Shown in pieces: positions 15,618-23,246 of a stretch of DNA of 24,163 nt. Every line of letters begins with the position of its first letter. Position 1 is the stretch's first letter. Made by a program: the position numbers and the translations under genes. The DNA comes from an uncultured Verrucomicrobiota bacterium (lineage in GTDB: Bacteria > Verrucomicrobiota > Kiritimatiellia > CAIQIC01 > Lenti-01): assembly GCA_938003985.1 (NCBI GenBank), contig CALKWZ010000078.1, positions 1 to 24,163 of the forward strand. The letters run 5' to 3'. Under the pieces are notes generated by a model. That model worked only from the letters and a program-made list of their open reading frames with translations. It did not search any database and had not been told where the DNA came from.

Positions 15618-16264
15618 GAACCCGCTACGAAAAACTTCGGATCCCCGTTTCGCGTCTGGCCTCCGCCGTCGCCGTCTTCTTCCTGCTGTTCTCTACGAAC
15701 CGCTGGGAAACCGGCAACGAAGGGGTGGCAACGGGACTGTTTACGCTCGGCATGTTCCTCGTCGCCATCGGCTCCCTGGGTCGAATGTGGTGCTCCCTGT
15801 TCATCGCGGGCTACAAAGACCAGGTCCTGATCACGCAGGGACCGTATTCCTTGACCCGCAATCCGCTCTATTTCTTCAGCGTTTTCGGCGCGCTGGGCGT
15901 CGGCTTCTGCACGGAAACGTTCACTTTTCCCGCGCTGCTTCTGGCCGTCATGGTCCTGTATTACCCCCTCGTCGTCCGCAAAGAAGAACGGCGGCTCCGC
16001 GCGCGTTTCGGCCGCGACTTCGACGACTACGCGCGGCGCGTGCCCACCTTTTTCCCGAACTTCGCCCTGTTTTCCGAGCCGGACACCTACCTCGTAAAAC
16101 CGATCGTCTACCGCCGCCACATGTTCAGCGCCTTGTGGTTCGTCTGGATCGGTCGGGTTGCTGGAGTTGGCGGAAGGCTTGAAGGAATTGGGTTGGATGC
16201 CGTCGTTTTGGTCCTTCCGGTGAAGACGCGCACGGGCTGGCCGGCGCCCCGGACCCGGCCATGA
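15614..16264 (+). CDS. ICMT/PEMT-like membrane methyltransferase, probably frameshifted at 3' end
   Basis: A small membrane protein with about four hydrophobic segments and the isoprenylcysteine carboxyl methyltransferase-family signatures QGPYSLTRNPLYFFSVFGAL (about 76-95) and KEERRLRARFGRDFDDYARR (about 123-142), which bind S-adenosylmethionine. Its substrate here is unknown; an envelope lipid is possible from context. GGAG nine bases before the ATG and the ATGA overlap with the preceding GT39 support the start. From about 16151 the reading frame becomes atypical: the tail after Trp-Ile (positions 178-179) has poor GC3, while the frame shifted by one base reads VGLLELAEGLKELGWM and stops at 16223, with good GC3 and family-like ending. 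A one-base insertion near 16151 is likely. As written the gene is 216 codons and overlaps the next start (ATGA). Confidence 0.85.
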   Translation: MRTRYEKLRIPVSRLASAVAVFFLLFSTNRWETGNEGVATGLFTLGMFLVAIGSLGRMWCSLFIAGYKDQVLITQGPYSLTRNPLYFFSVFGALGVGFCTETFTFPALLLAVMVLYYPLVVRKEERRLRARFGRDFDDYARRVPTFFPNFALFSEPDTYLVKPIVYRRHMFSALWFVWIGRVAGVGGRLEGIGLDAVVLVLPVKTRTGWPAPRTRP

Positions 16265-17385
16265 TCCGCGTGCTCAACCGCCACTTGCTGCGGGAATTCG
16301 TCCGGGGCTTCCTGACCACCGCGACCGTGCTGACGCTCGTGATGTACGTCGGCGCGACCGTGCAGGCCATCGACTACATGTCCCGCGGGATTTCCGGACC
16401 GCTCATCCTGAAGATTTTCGCGCTCAACGTCCCGTTCACGTTGTCGTTCGTCATTCCGATCAGCGTGCTGACGACGGTCCTCCTGCAATTCGGCCGGTTG
16501 TCGGCCGACGGCGAGATCACGGCGCTGAAGGCCTGCGGAGCGAGTCTCTGGCAAATGGCCGCCCCGGTGGTGCTGGGCGCAGCCCTGCTTTCCGGCTTGT
16601 GCCTGTTCATCAACGCCGAAATCGCCCCGCGCAGCCATTACCTGCGGTACAAGATGCTCCGCGAACTAGGCGAGGTGGATCCGCTGGCCCTGCTGGAAGA
16701 AGGCCGGTTCACCGGCGATTTCCCCGGCGTGAAGATCTACGTGGGCAAGAAATCCGGCGCGCGCCTGGAAGACATCGTGCTCTTCCAATTCGCCGAAACG
16801 GGCGCACGCGCCGAAGTCCGCGCCCAAAGCGGCCGGGTCACGTGCGACTTGGCCCGGCAAATCATGGACATCCGCCTCGAACAGGTCCGCTTGACCGAAT
16901 ACGACAAGCACAATCCGGACGATTTGGCCAAAGCCCGCACGCTCACGGCGGAGAGCTATCCGGTCGCGCTGGACCTGCGGAAACTGCTGCGCAAAGGCAA
17001 ATTCACCAAAAAACCCGCCTCGTTGACGCTGGGCGAACTGGTCCGATCCATCCGCGACGTCCGGCAGACTTTTCCCAACCTCCAGGAAAACGGCGTGCCT
17101 CGCATGCGACTTAAGCTGGCCCTGGAGGCCAGCAAGCGCTTTGCGCTGGCGTTGTCCTGCTTCTCCTTCGCGCTGCTAGGCATTCCGCTGGGCATCCGTG
17201 CGCACCGCAAGGAATCGTCCATCGGCATCGGCCTGGCGCTCGCGCTGCTGTTCGTCTACTACCTGTTCATCATCGTGGCCGACTCGCTGCTGGATCGGCC
17301 GGGATGGCGGCCGGATCTGATTCCCTGGATCCCCGTAGTCGGCGGGCAGCTTCTGGGCGGGTTCTTGCTTTACCGCAACCGGTGA
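16261..17385 (+). CDS. LptF/LptG family LPS export permease
   Basis: A 374-residue YjgP/YjgQ-family protein. Three N-terminal membrane helices (about 14-34, 48-72 and 97-117) include GRLSADGEITALKACGASLW, the cytoplasmic coupling-helix region typical of LptF/LptG. The periplasmic beta-jellyroll domain (about 125-275) follows, then three C-terminal helices starting near 292 (FALALSCFSFALLGIPLGIR). With LptB it extracts LPS from the inner membrane and passes it to LptC/LptA. F and G cannot be told apart with confidence from this sequence; the partner subunits are not in the window. There is no good ribosome-binding site, and coupling to the upstream gene through ATGA is likely, even though the upstream frame seems shifted there. 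Confidence 0.93.
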   Translation: MIRVLNRHLLREFVRGFLTTATVLTLVMYVGATVQAIDYMSRGISGPLILKIFALNVPFTLSFVIPISVLTTVLLQFGRLSADGEITALKACGASLWQMAAPVVLGAALLSGLCLFINAEIAPRSHYLRYKMLRELGEVDPLALLEEGRFTGDFPGVKIYVGKKSGARLEDIVLFQFAETGARAEVRAQSGRVTCDLARQIMDIRLEQVRLTEYDKHNPDDLAKARTLTAESYPVALDLRKLLRKGKFTKKPASLTLGELVRSIRDVRQTFPNLQENGVPRMRLKLALEASKRFALALSCFSFALLGIPLGIRAHRKESSIGIGLALALLFVYYLFIIVADSLLDRPGWRPDLIPWIPVVGGQLLGGFLLYRNR

Positions 17386-17404
17386 ATGGCCCTCCACCCC
17401 ACCG

Positions 17405-17422
17405 GCGGCGGCCGGCCGCCGC
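17405..17422. terminator. GC-rich palindrome between convergent genes
   Basis: A perfect 18-bp palindrome (GCGGCGGCC then its complement) fills the 38-base gap between the LptF/G gene and the oppositely oriented kinase gene. It could act as a shared terminator hairpin, but it has no T-run on either side. Confidence 0.25.
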
Positions 17423-17423
17423 G

Positions 17424-18479
17424 TCAGACGGAGGCCGGCAAGCGGCATTCGAAGCGCGCGCCGGGCTGGCCGGGGTTGGCCAGTTTCAGTTCGCCGCCGT
17501 GGACCGCCGCGATCTGCGCCGCCAGCGGCAAGCCCAGCCCCGCCGTGCCGGTTTCGCCGCCGGGCACCTGCGCGAAACGCTCGAAGATTTTCTGGGCGAA
17601 TTCGTCCGGAATTCCCGGCCCGCTGTCCGTCACCGCCAAGCCCACGCCGCCCTCCGGCCGCACGCCGCTTTGGATGCGGACCGCACCTCCGTCCGGCGAG
17701 TGGCGCAGGGCGTTGTCGACCAGATTCCCCAGCAGCTGGATGAGCAATTCCTCGATGCCGGCCACCGTCGGGCCCGGGGTTTCCGCCTCGACGACCAGCG
17801 CCACGCCGCGGGCTTCCGCCGCGGGCTGGTAGATCTGCTTCACCTGTTCCACCACGCTCCACAGCGGGATCGGCGCGAACCGCGCCTTCAGCGCCCCGGC
17901 CTCCAGCCGCGACAGCTGCAGCAACTGCTCGACGATCCGCGTCAGGCGGTCCAGTTCGCCCAGCATCGTCTCCAGCGCCTCGCGGTATTCCGCCGCGGCG
18001 CGCGCGCGGCTCAAGGCCACCTCGCCCAGGTTGCGCATCGCGGCGATCGGCGTGCGCAACTGGTGCGCCGCGTCGCCGCTGAACCGCTCCAGGCGCCGCA
18101 GCGCCCCCGCGTAGCCGTCGAACGCCGCGTTCACCGTCTCGGCCAGGACTTTCGTTTCGTCGTCGGGCATCGTCGCCGTCTCGATCCGCTCGTCCCACCG
18201 GCCGCCGCGGATGCGCTTGGCCGTCGCGGCGACGGCGTGCAGCGGACGGGTGATCCGCCGCGCGATCCACCAGGCCGCCCCCGTCAGCGGCACCAGCAGC
18301 AGCACCGTCAGCCCCGTGGCCTGCAGCACTTCTTCGAGGCCTTCCCGGAACGACTCGTAGGGATTCGCCGCCCGGTGGACGTATTCCACCGCCGTGTAGG
18401 TGATCGCCTGGCTCCCCACGAACAACCCCAGCAGCACCAGCAGGTACAGGAACGTGCGCGAACGGAATTTGATGCTCAC
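17424..18479 (-). CDS. Two-component sensor histidine kinase
   Basis: A 351-residue membrane kinase. Two transmembrane helices (about 10-31 and 54-73) flank a short periplasmic loop of about 23 residues. A HAMP domain (about 72-125), a HisKA dimerisation domain with GDAAHQLRTPIAAMRN (phospho-acceptor His139) and a HATPase_c domain follow, with N-box LLGNLVDNALRHSP (Asn252, Asn256), VTDSGPGIP (Asp285) and GTAGLGLPLA. The very small sensor loop resembles PmrB/QseC-type kinases that sense metal ions, pH or cationic compounds near the membrane. The start is the GTG at 18479, which overlaps the stop of the regulator gene (GTGA) and has GGAGG about 8 bases upstream. The pair lies between envelope-lipid genes, which may be its targets. 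Confidence 0.94.
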   Translation of the reverse strand: MSIKFRSRTFLYLLVLLGLFVGSQAITYTAVEYVHRAANPYESFREGLEEVLQATGLTVLLLVPLTGAAWWIARRITRPLHAVAATAKRIRGGRWDERIETATMPDDETKVLAETVNAAFDGYAGALRRLERFSGDAAHQLRTPIAAMRNLGEVALSRARAAAEYREALETMLGELDRLTRIVEQLLQLSRLEAGALKARFAPIPLWSVVEQVKQIYQPAAEARGVALVVEAETPGPTVAGIEELLIQLLGNLVDNALRHSPDGGAVRIQSGVRPEGGVGLAVTDSGPGIPDEFAQKIFERFAQVPGGETGTAGLGLPLAAQIAAVHGGELKLANPGQPGARFECRLPASV

Positions 18480-19189
18480 GGATTTTCCTCCGCCAGCCGG
18501 AAGCCCACGCCCCGCACGGTCTGGATCAGCTTGGCCGGCTGGTCCTGGTCGAGCTTGTCGCGCAAGTGCGACAGATGCACGTCGATCACGTTGTCCAGCG
18601 GCGTCAGCCGCCGGTTCACTTTCCACACTTCGCGCGCGAGCAGGTCGCGCGAGACCGGCTGGCCCCGCCATTGCGCCAGCAGCGCCAGCACGTCGAATTC
18701 GCGCGCGGTCAGTTCCACGGGTCGGCCCGCCCGCCGCACCTGCCGGCGCAGGCGGTCGATCTCCAGATCGCCCACGCGCAGAACGTCGCCATCGACCTGG
18801 TTCGCGGCGTTCCGCAGCCGGGCGCGGATCCGGGCCAGCAGTTCGGCGAAAGCGAACGGCTTGGTCAGATAGTCGTCCGCCCCCTCCTCCAATCCCGCCA
18901 CGCGCTCCGGCAACGTGTCGCGCGCCGTCAGGATGATCACCGGCATCCGCTGCCCGGCGCTGCGCACCCGGCGCAACCACGTCCGGCCATCGCCGTCGGG
19001 CAGATTCAGGTCCAGCACCACCAGCGCCGGCACGCCTTGGGCCAACCGTTCGTCCGCTTCCGCCAGTCGTCCGGCCGTCGCGACGGCGAATCCGGCTTCG
19101 CCCAATCCGCGCTGGAGGCTTTCGGCCACGCGCGCGTCGTCTTCCACCACCAGGATCCCGCCGGTTTCCTTGTTCGCGCTATCTTTCAT
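18476..19189 (-). CDS. OmpR/PhoB-family response regulator
   Basis: A 237-residue regulator. The receiver domain (about 11-125) has ILVVEDD (Glu16, Asp17, Asp18), phospho-acceptor Asp60 in VVLDLNLPDGDG, ILTAR and LTKPF (Lys110). The C-terminal winged-helix domain has VELTAREFDVLALLAQWRG, VSRDLLAREVW and VIDVHLSHLRDKLD, ending in the IQTVRGVGFRL strand typical of OmpR/PhoB proteins. The ATG at 19189 sits about ten residues before the first strand; an upstream in-frame start would add an unlikely extension. It is the first gene of the kinase pair and is divergent from the third GT39 gene, with 145 bases between the starts, so it could control that gene directly. Confidence 0.94.
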   Translation of the reverse strand: MKDSANKETGGILVVEDDARVAESLQRGLGEAGFAVATAGRLAEADERLAQGVPALVVLDLNLPDGDGRTWLRRVRSAGQRMPVIILTARDTLPERVAGLEEGADDYLTKPFAFAELLARIRARLRNAANQVDGDVLRVGDLEIDRLRRQVRRAGRPVELTAREFDVLALLAQWRGQPVSRDLLAREVWKVNRRLTPLDNVIDVHLSHLRDKLDQDQPAKLIQTVRGVGFRLAEENP

Positions 19190-19275
19190 GTTCGGGTCCC
19201 ATCTTAGGATTCCCCCGCGGCCGCTGGCGAGGACTTTCCCGCCGCCCTCCTCATCGGGCAATCGCACCGCAATCT

Positions 19276-19300
19276 GAACGATTCTTCATGTTTTCGCGTT
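19276..19300 (+). promoter_or_regulatory. Candidate ECF-sigma-type promoter of GT39 gene 3
   Basis: GAAC (19276-19279) and CGTT (19297-19300) are 17 bases apart, the pattern of extracytoplasmic-function sigma promoters. The extended block CTGAACGA starts 61 bases before the ATG at 19335. A similar block lies exactly 61 bases before the ATG at 20919. The inverted repeat GAACG/CGTTC could alternatively be an operator. Confidence 0.35.
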
Positions 19301-19334
19301 CGGATTTTTCGCACGTCCGTGGCAGATTGCATCC

Positions 19335-20861
19335 ATGAATCTGCCGTCCACACCCCCGGCCGAACGAAACGGCCGACGCCCCGCGAAACGGTCCGTCGAT
19401 TGGAAATCGCTGGCCCTCGTCGCGGCCTTGGCGCTCGTGAACGCCGCGGCGTTCCAAGGCTCGCGCGGACTTTTCGAAACCACGGAAGGCCGCTATGCCG
19501 AATGCGCCCGGGAAACCATGCTGACCGGCGATTGGGACGACCCCGTCCTGGACGGCTATCCGCATTGGAGCAAGCCTCCGTTGACCTATGTCGCGATCAT
19601 GGCGGGCATCCGCCTCGGCGGCGACGATCCATGGGGCGTGCGCGCCTATCTCGTGGTGGCCATGGTTTTGGCAACGGTGGCCGTCTGGTGGGCCGGCGTC
19701 GCGATCTGGGGACCGGCAGCCGGCCGCTGGGCCGGCGTGGCGTTCGCCACGTCCCCGGCCGTCGCGGTCACCGCCAATTCGGTCTCCGCCGACATGCTGG
19801 TGGCTCTCTGGGCCGCTTTGACCATCGCGGCGTTTTGGCACGCCCGCGCCGCCCGTTCCCGCTGGGCGGTCTTGGGCGCCTGGGTCTTCGCCGGGCTGGG
19901 CGCGCTCACGAAGGGTCCCCCGGCCCTGCTGGTTCCCGTGGCGACGCTGGGCGGCGCCGCGTTGCTCCTGCGCCGAACCGATGCCTGGCGGCCGCCGCTT
20001 TGGACCACCGGATTGGGCATCGTCCTGTTCTTGGCGATCGGCCTCGGTTGGTTCGCCTACGAAGCGTTCGAGCATCCCGGCTTGCTGGCCTATTGGTTCG
20101 GCCAGGAGCTGATCGCCCGCAACGTCACGACCGAGTTCAACCGGAATCCAAGTCCGCTCTTCGTTTTGAGCGTCTACGTTCCGTTGCTGCTGTTCGGCAC
20201 CGGTCCGTGGCTGGCCTACGCGTTCGTCCGGTGGCGCAAGGGATTCCACCGCTGGCCCTGGAGCGGCGCGGACCCGAAATCGTGGGATGGGGCCGCCCGC
20301 TGGGCCTTGCTGGCCGGCATCGTGGGTCCCTTCCTGGTCTTCGCCTGTAGCCGCTCCCGGCTGGCCGCCTATTTGACGCCGCTGTTCGTGCCGCTTGCGC
20401 TGCTGCTGGGCCGCGGCTTGGAACGGCTTCTTGCCGGCGACCAGATCCGCGTCCGCACCGTCCAGCGCTTGGCGCTCGCGCTGCTGGTCTTCATCGTGGC
20501 GTTCAAAGGGCTGGCCGCCCTGCCGGAATCGGCGGCCGACATGACCCGTTTGGCCAAACGCCTCGAACCGGTTCTCTCCGGCGACCCGGCCGTCCGCCTG
20601 GTTTCCGTCGGCCATCGGACCCTGCATGGCTTGAAATTCGAATTGCAACGGGACGTCGAACCGTTGGCTTCCGAAAACTTCGCCCATCGGATGCTTCTCC
20701 CGCCGGATTCGCACGAGCTGTTCCTGATCCGGGCCAAGCAATGGCCGGAGCTGGCCGCCTACGCCGGCGCCGATGCCCGCATCGTCCCGCTCGGCCCCCA
20801 CTGGGTCGGCCTGCGACCCAACGCGGTTTCCGCCACGACGACCGGCGCGGGCGAATACTGA
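19335..20861 (+). CDS. GT39 lipid glycosyltransferase 3
   Basis: A 508-residue GT-C transferase, a paralogue of the gene at 14100. The first loop motif is FETTEGRYAECARETMLTGD (Glu51), then HWSKPPLTYVAIMAG (Lys80). LTKGPPALL, EFNRNPSPLF and LLLFGTGPWLA recur as in the paralogue. A C-terminal periplasmic segment covers about 395-508. A basic, cytoplasmic N-terminus (NGRRPAKRSVDWK) precedes the first helix. Unlike its paralogue it is outside the GT2-led operon and is transcribed alone or with the isoprenoid-synthase operon downstream (57 bases away). It is divergent from the response regulator. It likely transfers a polyprenyl-phosphate-linked sugar to an envelope lipid; donor and acceptor are not known. 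No good ribosome-binding site is seen before the ATG. Confidence 0.92.
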   Translation: MNLPSTPPAERNGRRPAKRSVDWKSLALVAALALVNAAAFQGSRGLFETTEGRYAECARETMLTGDWDDPVLDGYPHWSKPPLTYVAIMAGIRLGGDDPWGVRAYLVVAMVLATVAVWWAGVAIWGPAAGRWAGVAFATSPAVAVTANSVSADMLVALWAALTIAAFWHARAARSRWAVLGAWVFAGLGALTKGPPALLVPVATLGGAALLLRRTDAWRPPLWTTGLGIVLFLAIGLGWFAYEAFEHPGLLAYWFGQELIARNVTTEFNRNPSPLFVLSVYVPLLLFGTGPWLAYAFVRWRKGFHRWPWSGADPKSWDGAARWALLAGIVGPFLVFACSRSRLAAYLTPLFVPLALLLGRGLERLLAGDQIRVRTVQRLALALLVFIVAFKGLAALPESAADMTRLAKRLEPVLSGDPAVRLVSVGHRTLHGLKFELQRDVEPLASENFAHRMLLPPDSHELFLIRAKQWPELAAYAGADARIVPLGPHWVGLRPNAVSATTTGAGEY

Positions 20862-20883
20862 ACGAATATTAAGGTTCATCGTT
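20860..20883 (+). promoter_or_regulatory. Candidate ECF-sigma-type promoter of isoprenoid-synthase operon
   Basis: GAAC (20860-20863) and CGTT (20880-20883) are 16 bases apart. The block CTGAACGA begins at 20858 and overlaps the stop codon of the GT39 gene. The surrounding TGAAC-N10-GTTCA (20859-20878) is also an inverted repeat. The following TTTTGCG resembles the TTTTCGCG behind the element at 19276. Confidence 0.35.
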
Positions 20884-20918
20884 TTGCGACTCATGGCGTT
20901 CCGATACATTGTTTAGCC

Positions 20919-21935
20919 ATGACGACCGCCTGGAAAAGCTTGTTCGAAACCGGCCGCATCTCCCGCGCCGCCCTGCGGGAACAGCAGGAATGCATCCGCG
21001 CGGTGCATGCGCGGCTCGCGCCCCATCTCGCCAGTCCCGCGGACACGCCGGAGGAATACGCCGTGCGGCCCGGCCCGCTCCCCGAAGCCAATCTCGGCTG
21101 GCGCAAGAACATGTTTTCCACCCTCTTCCAGTCCGTCTACCATTTGATGGACGTCCCCGCCCCGCGCCGCCTCCTCTACGGCCAGCTCATCCACCTCTTC
21201 CGCATCTGGGTCACCTCCGCCGACAACCTGCTCGACGGCGAGGACAAGGAAGTCGTGCCGCTGGAAATGCCCGGTTCCGCCCGCGTCATGCGCCAGGTCG
21301 TCGCCGTCATGGCCGCCGACCGCGTCCTGGCCGAGATCCTCAACGACGCCGTCGCGACCGGCGCGCTCACCGCCGCCCAGCGCGACGAGCTCGCCCGCGA
21401 ATCCCTGCGCCGGCTCCTGCCCAGCGCCGCGCAGGAAGCCACCGAGGAAGGCGGCATCGCCGTCCGCCCCCCGCCGGAGGAAGTCCTCGACGTCATCCAC
21501 CGCCTCAAGACCGGCTTGCTGTTCAATCTCGCCTTCGTCGGCCCCGAAATCGTCGAGCCCGCCGCGTTCGCCCGCACCGCGCGCCTGCGCGAAGGATTGA
21601 TGGACTTCGGCCTCGGCTGCCAGGTCCTCGACGACGTCCGCGACCTGGCCCGCGATCTCCTCGAAAAGCGCCACAACTACGTGCTCTCCGTCCTGGCCCA
21701 CCAGGCGCCCGATCTGCTGGACGAATTGGCCGCCCGCGCGCATTCCGTCGCCGACCGGCTCTATCTCGACGTGCCCCAATTCGCGTTGCCCGCCGCGCGG
21801 CGCGGGTTCGACCTGATCGTTTCCGGCCTGCGCACGCTGGGCGAATCGGGGCTGGGCTACGACGGCGCCCAGGCCGAATCCATGGCCCGCGCCATGTTCC
21901 CCGTGCTCGATCTGGAGGGCCTGCCCGTTGCCTAA
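20919..21935 (+). CDS. Class I isoprenoid-synthase-like protein
   Basis: A 338-residue, mostly helical protein with both Asp-rich regions of class I isoprenoid synthases. The first is SADNLLDGEDKE (Asp102-x-x-x-Asp106), a variant of DDxxD; the second, FGLGCQVLDDVRDLARD (Gln235, Asp238, Asp239, Asp242), is a canonical QxxDDxxD. HRLKTGLLFNLA (Lys197-Thr-Gly) matches the diphosphate-binding KTG segment of polyprenyl synthases. It may therefore condense or ionise an allylic diphosphate, or be a prenyl-diphosphate-using relative. Compared with farnesyl/geranylgeranyl synthases, the arginines after the first Asp motif and the N-terminal GKxxR region are not recognisable, so chain elongation is doubtful. 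It is the first gene of an operon with a methyltransferase, an exported Cache-like protein and an SDR. Confidence 0.8.
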   Translation: MTTAWKSLFETGRISRAALREQQECIRAVHARLAPHLASPADTPEEYAVRPGPLPEANLGWRKNMFSTLFQSVYHLMDVPAPRRLLYGQLIHLFRIWVTSADNLLDGEDKEVVPLEMPGSARVMRQVVAVMAADRVLAEILNDAVATGALTAAQRDELARESLRRLLPSAAQEATEEGGIAVRPPPEEVLDVIHRLKTGLLFNLAFVGPEIVEPAAFARTARLREGLMDFGLGCQVLDDVRDLARDLLEKRHNYVLSVLAHQAPDLLDELAARAHSVADRLYLDVPQFALPAARRGFDLIVSGLRTLGESGLGYDGAQAESMARAMFPVLDLEGLPVA

Positions 21936-22623
21936 GCGCCTCCATCCCCGTTCGGCCGTCGCCCAGCGCACCGCCGGCATCACCCTCGACCACGCCGCCC
22001 CGCTCTACGACTGGCTCGCGCCGCTCATGACGCTGGGCTCGGAGCATCGCCTCCACCGGCAGGTCGTCGCGCGCCTCGCGCTCGACCGCCCCGCGGATGT
22101 TCTGGATATCGGCTGCGGCACCGGCACGCTCACGCGCCAGATCTACGACGCGCTCCCCGCGGACGCCCCGCGCCGCGTCTGCGGCGTGGACGCCGCCGAG
22201 GCCATGATCGCCGTCGCGAACAAGAAAGCCGGCGCCCGCCCCGGCCTCGCATTCGCCGCCGCCCTCGCCGAGGAACTGCCCTATCCCGACGCCTCGTTCG
22301 ACCGCGTGCTCTCGACCTTCTTCTTCCACCACTTGAACGTCGACCTCAAGGTGAAGTCGCTCGCCGAGATTTGGCGCGTCCTGCGCCCCGGCGGCCAGGC
22401 CGCCATCCTCGACGTCGACGTGCCCTACACGCTGTTCGGCAAAATCTGCGCCTGGTCGGGCTACTGGCTCTTCCACCAGGCCGAAATCGCCGAAAACATC
22501 CGCGGCAAGTTGCGCGACGCCCTCGACGCCTCCCCGTGGCGCGGCCGCTGGCAGATCGCCTCCCGCCACTCGGGCTATCTCTCGCTCTTTACGATGGTCA
22601 AACCCCAGGAGAAACAACCATGA
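21928..22623 (+). CDS. Class I SAM-dependent methyltransferase (UbiE-like)
   Basis: A 231-residue Rossmann-fold methyltransferase. Motif I is VLDIGCGTGTL (about 58-68), the acidic end of strand two is VCGVDAAEAMI (about 84-94), motif post-I and the aromatic segment include SFDRVLSTFFFHHL, and VLRPGGQAAILDVD is motif III. The closest known type is the UbiE/Coq5 or Methyltransf_11 group; the N-terminal APLYDWLAPL also resembles UbiE. Next to an isoprenoid-synthase-like gene a prenylated small molecule is a plausible substrate, but this is inference. The start is a TTG at 21928 overlapping the stop of the preceding gene by 8 bases, with GGAGG about ten bases upstream. The stop overlaps the next ATG (ATGA). 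Confidence 0.9.
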   Translation: MPKRLHPRSAVAQRTAGITLDHAAPLYDWLAPLMTLGSEHRLHRQVVARLALDRPADVLDIGCGTGTLTRQIYDALPADAPRRVCGVDAAEAMIAVANKKAGARPGLAFAAALAEELPYPDASFDRVLSTFFFHHLNVDLKVKSLAEIWRVLRPGGQAAILDVDVPYTLFGKICAWSGYWLFHQAEIAENIRGKLRDALDASPWRGRWQIASRHSGYLSLFTMVKPQEKQP

Positions 22624-23246
22624 AAACCCGCATCCTCGCCCTGCTCGCGCTCGGCGCCCTGCCCTTCGCCGCCGCGGCCCAGGTCCAGCCTCCCGACGAT
22701 CCCGTCGGGAAGGCCGTCGCCGCCTACTTCGACCAGACGTTCGCCAACCTCAAGGCGGTCGCCGACCGGCAACCCACCAAGGACACCTTCCGCGCGGCCA
22801 TGAAGCCCCTCGAAGACGCCACCGACGGCTTCTTCGGCGGGTCGTTCATCGATACGGATTTCGTCATCCGCGAAGTCTATTATCCGCGCGATTTCCTCGC
22901 CCGCGGCTTCGACCTCAAGAAGGTCAAGCAGCTCGACCATTTCTGGGACCTGATGCGGAAGAATCCCACCCCGCAGCTCAGCGAACCCGGCCACGGCAAC
23001 ATCGTCCAGCCGCGTCTCATCGCCATGCGCTATCCCGTGCTGAAGGACGGCCAATTGACCGCCGTCGTCAGCTTCTTCGTCCGCACGGAGAAGTTCCTCG
23101 AAGCCGTCGGCCTCGGCGACGCGAAGGGCTACCGCATCGTCTGCCGCGGCGTCCTCGCCGAGGAAGACGGCAAGCTCGGCGCCAAGGCCCGGCGCGTGAC
23201 GGTCGCCCTGCCCGCCAACGAGTGGGTCATCGAGTACGCGAAATGA
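22620..23246 (+). CDS. Exported Cache-like domain protein
   Basis: A 208-residue protein with a clear signal peptide (MKTRILALLALGALPFAAAA, cleavage near 20). The mature part is not a familiar enzyme. Segments IDTDFVIREVYYPRDFLARG, KKVKQLDHFWDLMRKN, GNIVQPRLIAMRYPVLKDGQ and LTAVVSFFVRTEKFLEAVG resemble the small-molecule-binding Cache/PAS-like fold of periplasmic sensors: an N-terminal helix, paired strands and a helix at the end. There is no membrane anchor or output domain, so it may be a free periplasmic binding protein. AGGAG upstream and the ATGA overlap on both sides place it firmly in the operon. The fold assignment is by pattern only, and I am not certain of it. Confidence 0.75.
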   Translation: MKTRILALLALGALPFAAAAQVQPPDDPVGKAVAAYFDQTFANLKAVADRQPTKDTFRAAMKPLEDATDGFFGGSFIDTDFVIREVYYPRDFLARGFDLKKVKQLDHFWDLMRKNPTPQLSEPGHGNIVQPRLIAMRYPVLKDGQLTAVVSFFVRTEKFLEAVGLGDAKGYRIVCRGVLAEEDGKLGAKARRVTVALPANEWVIEYAK

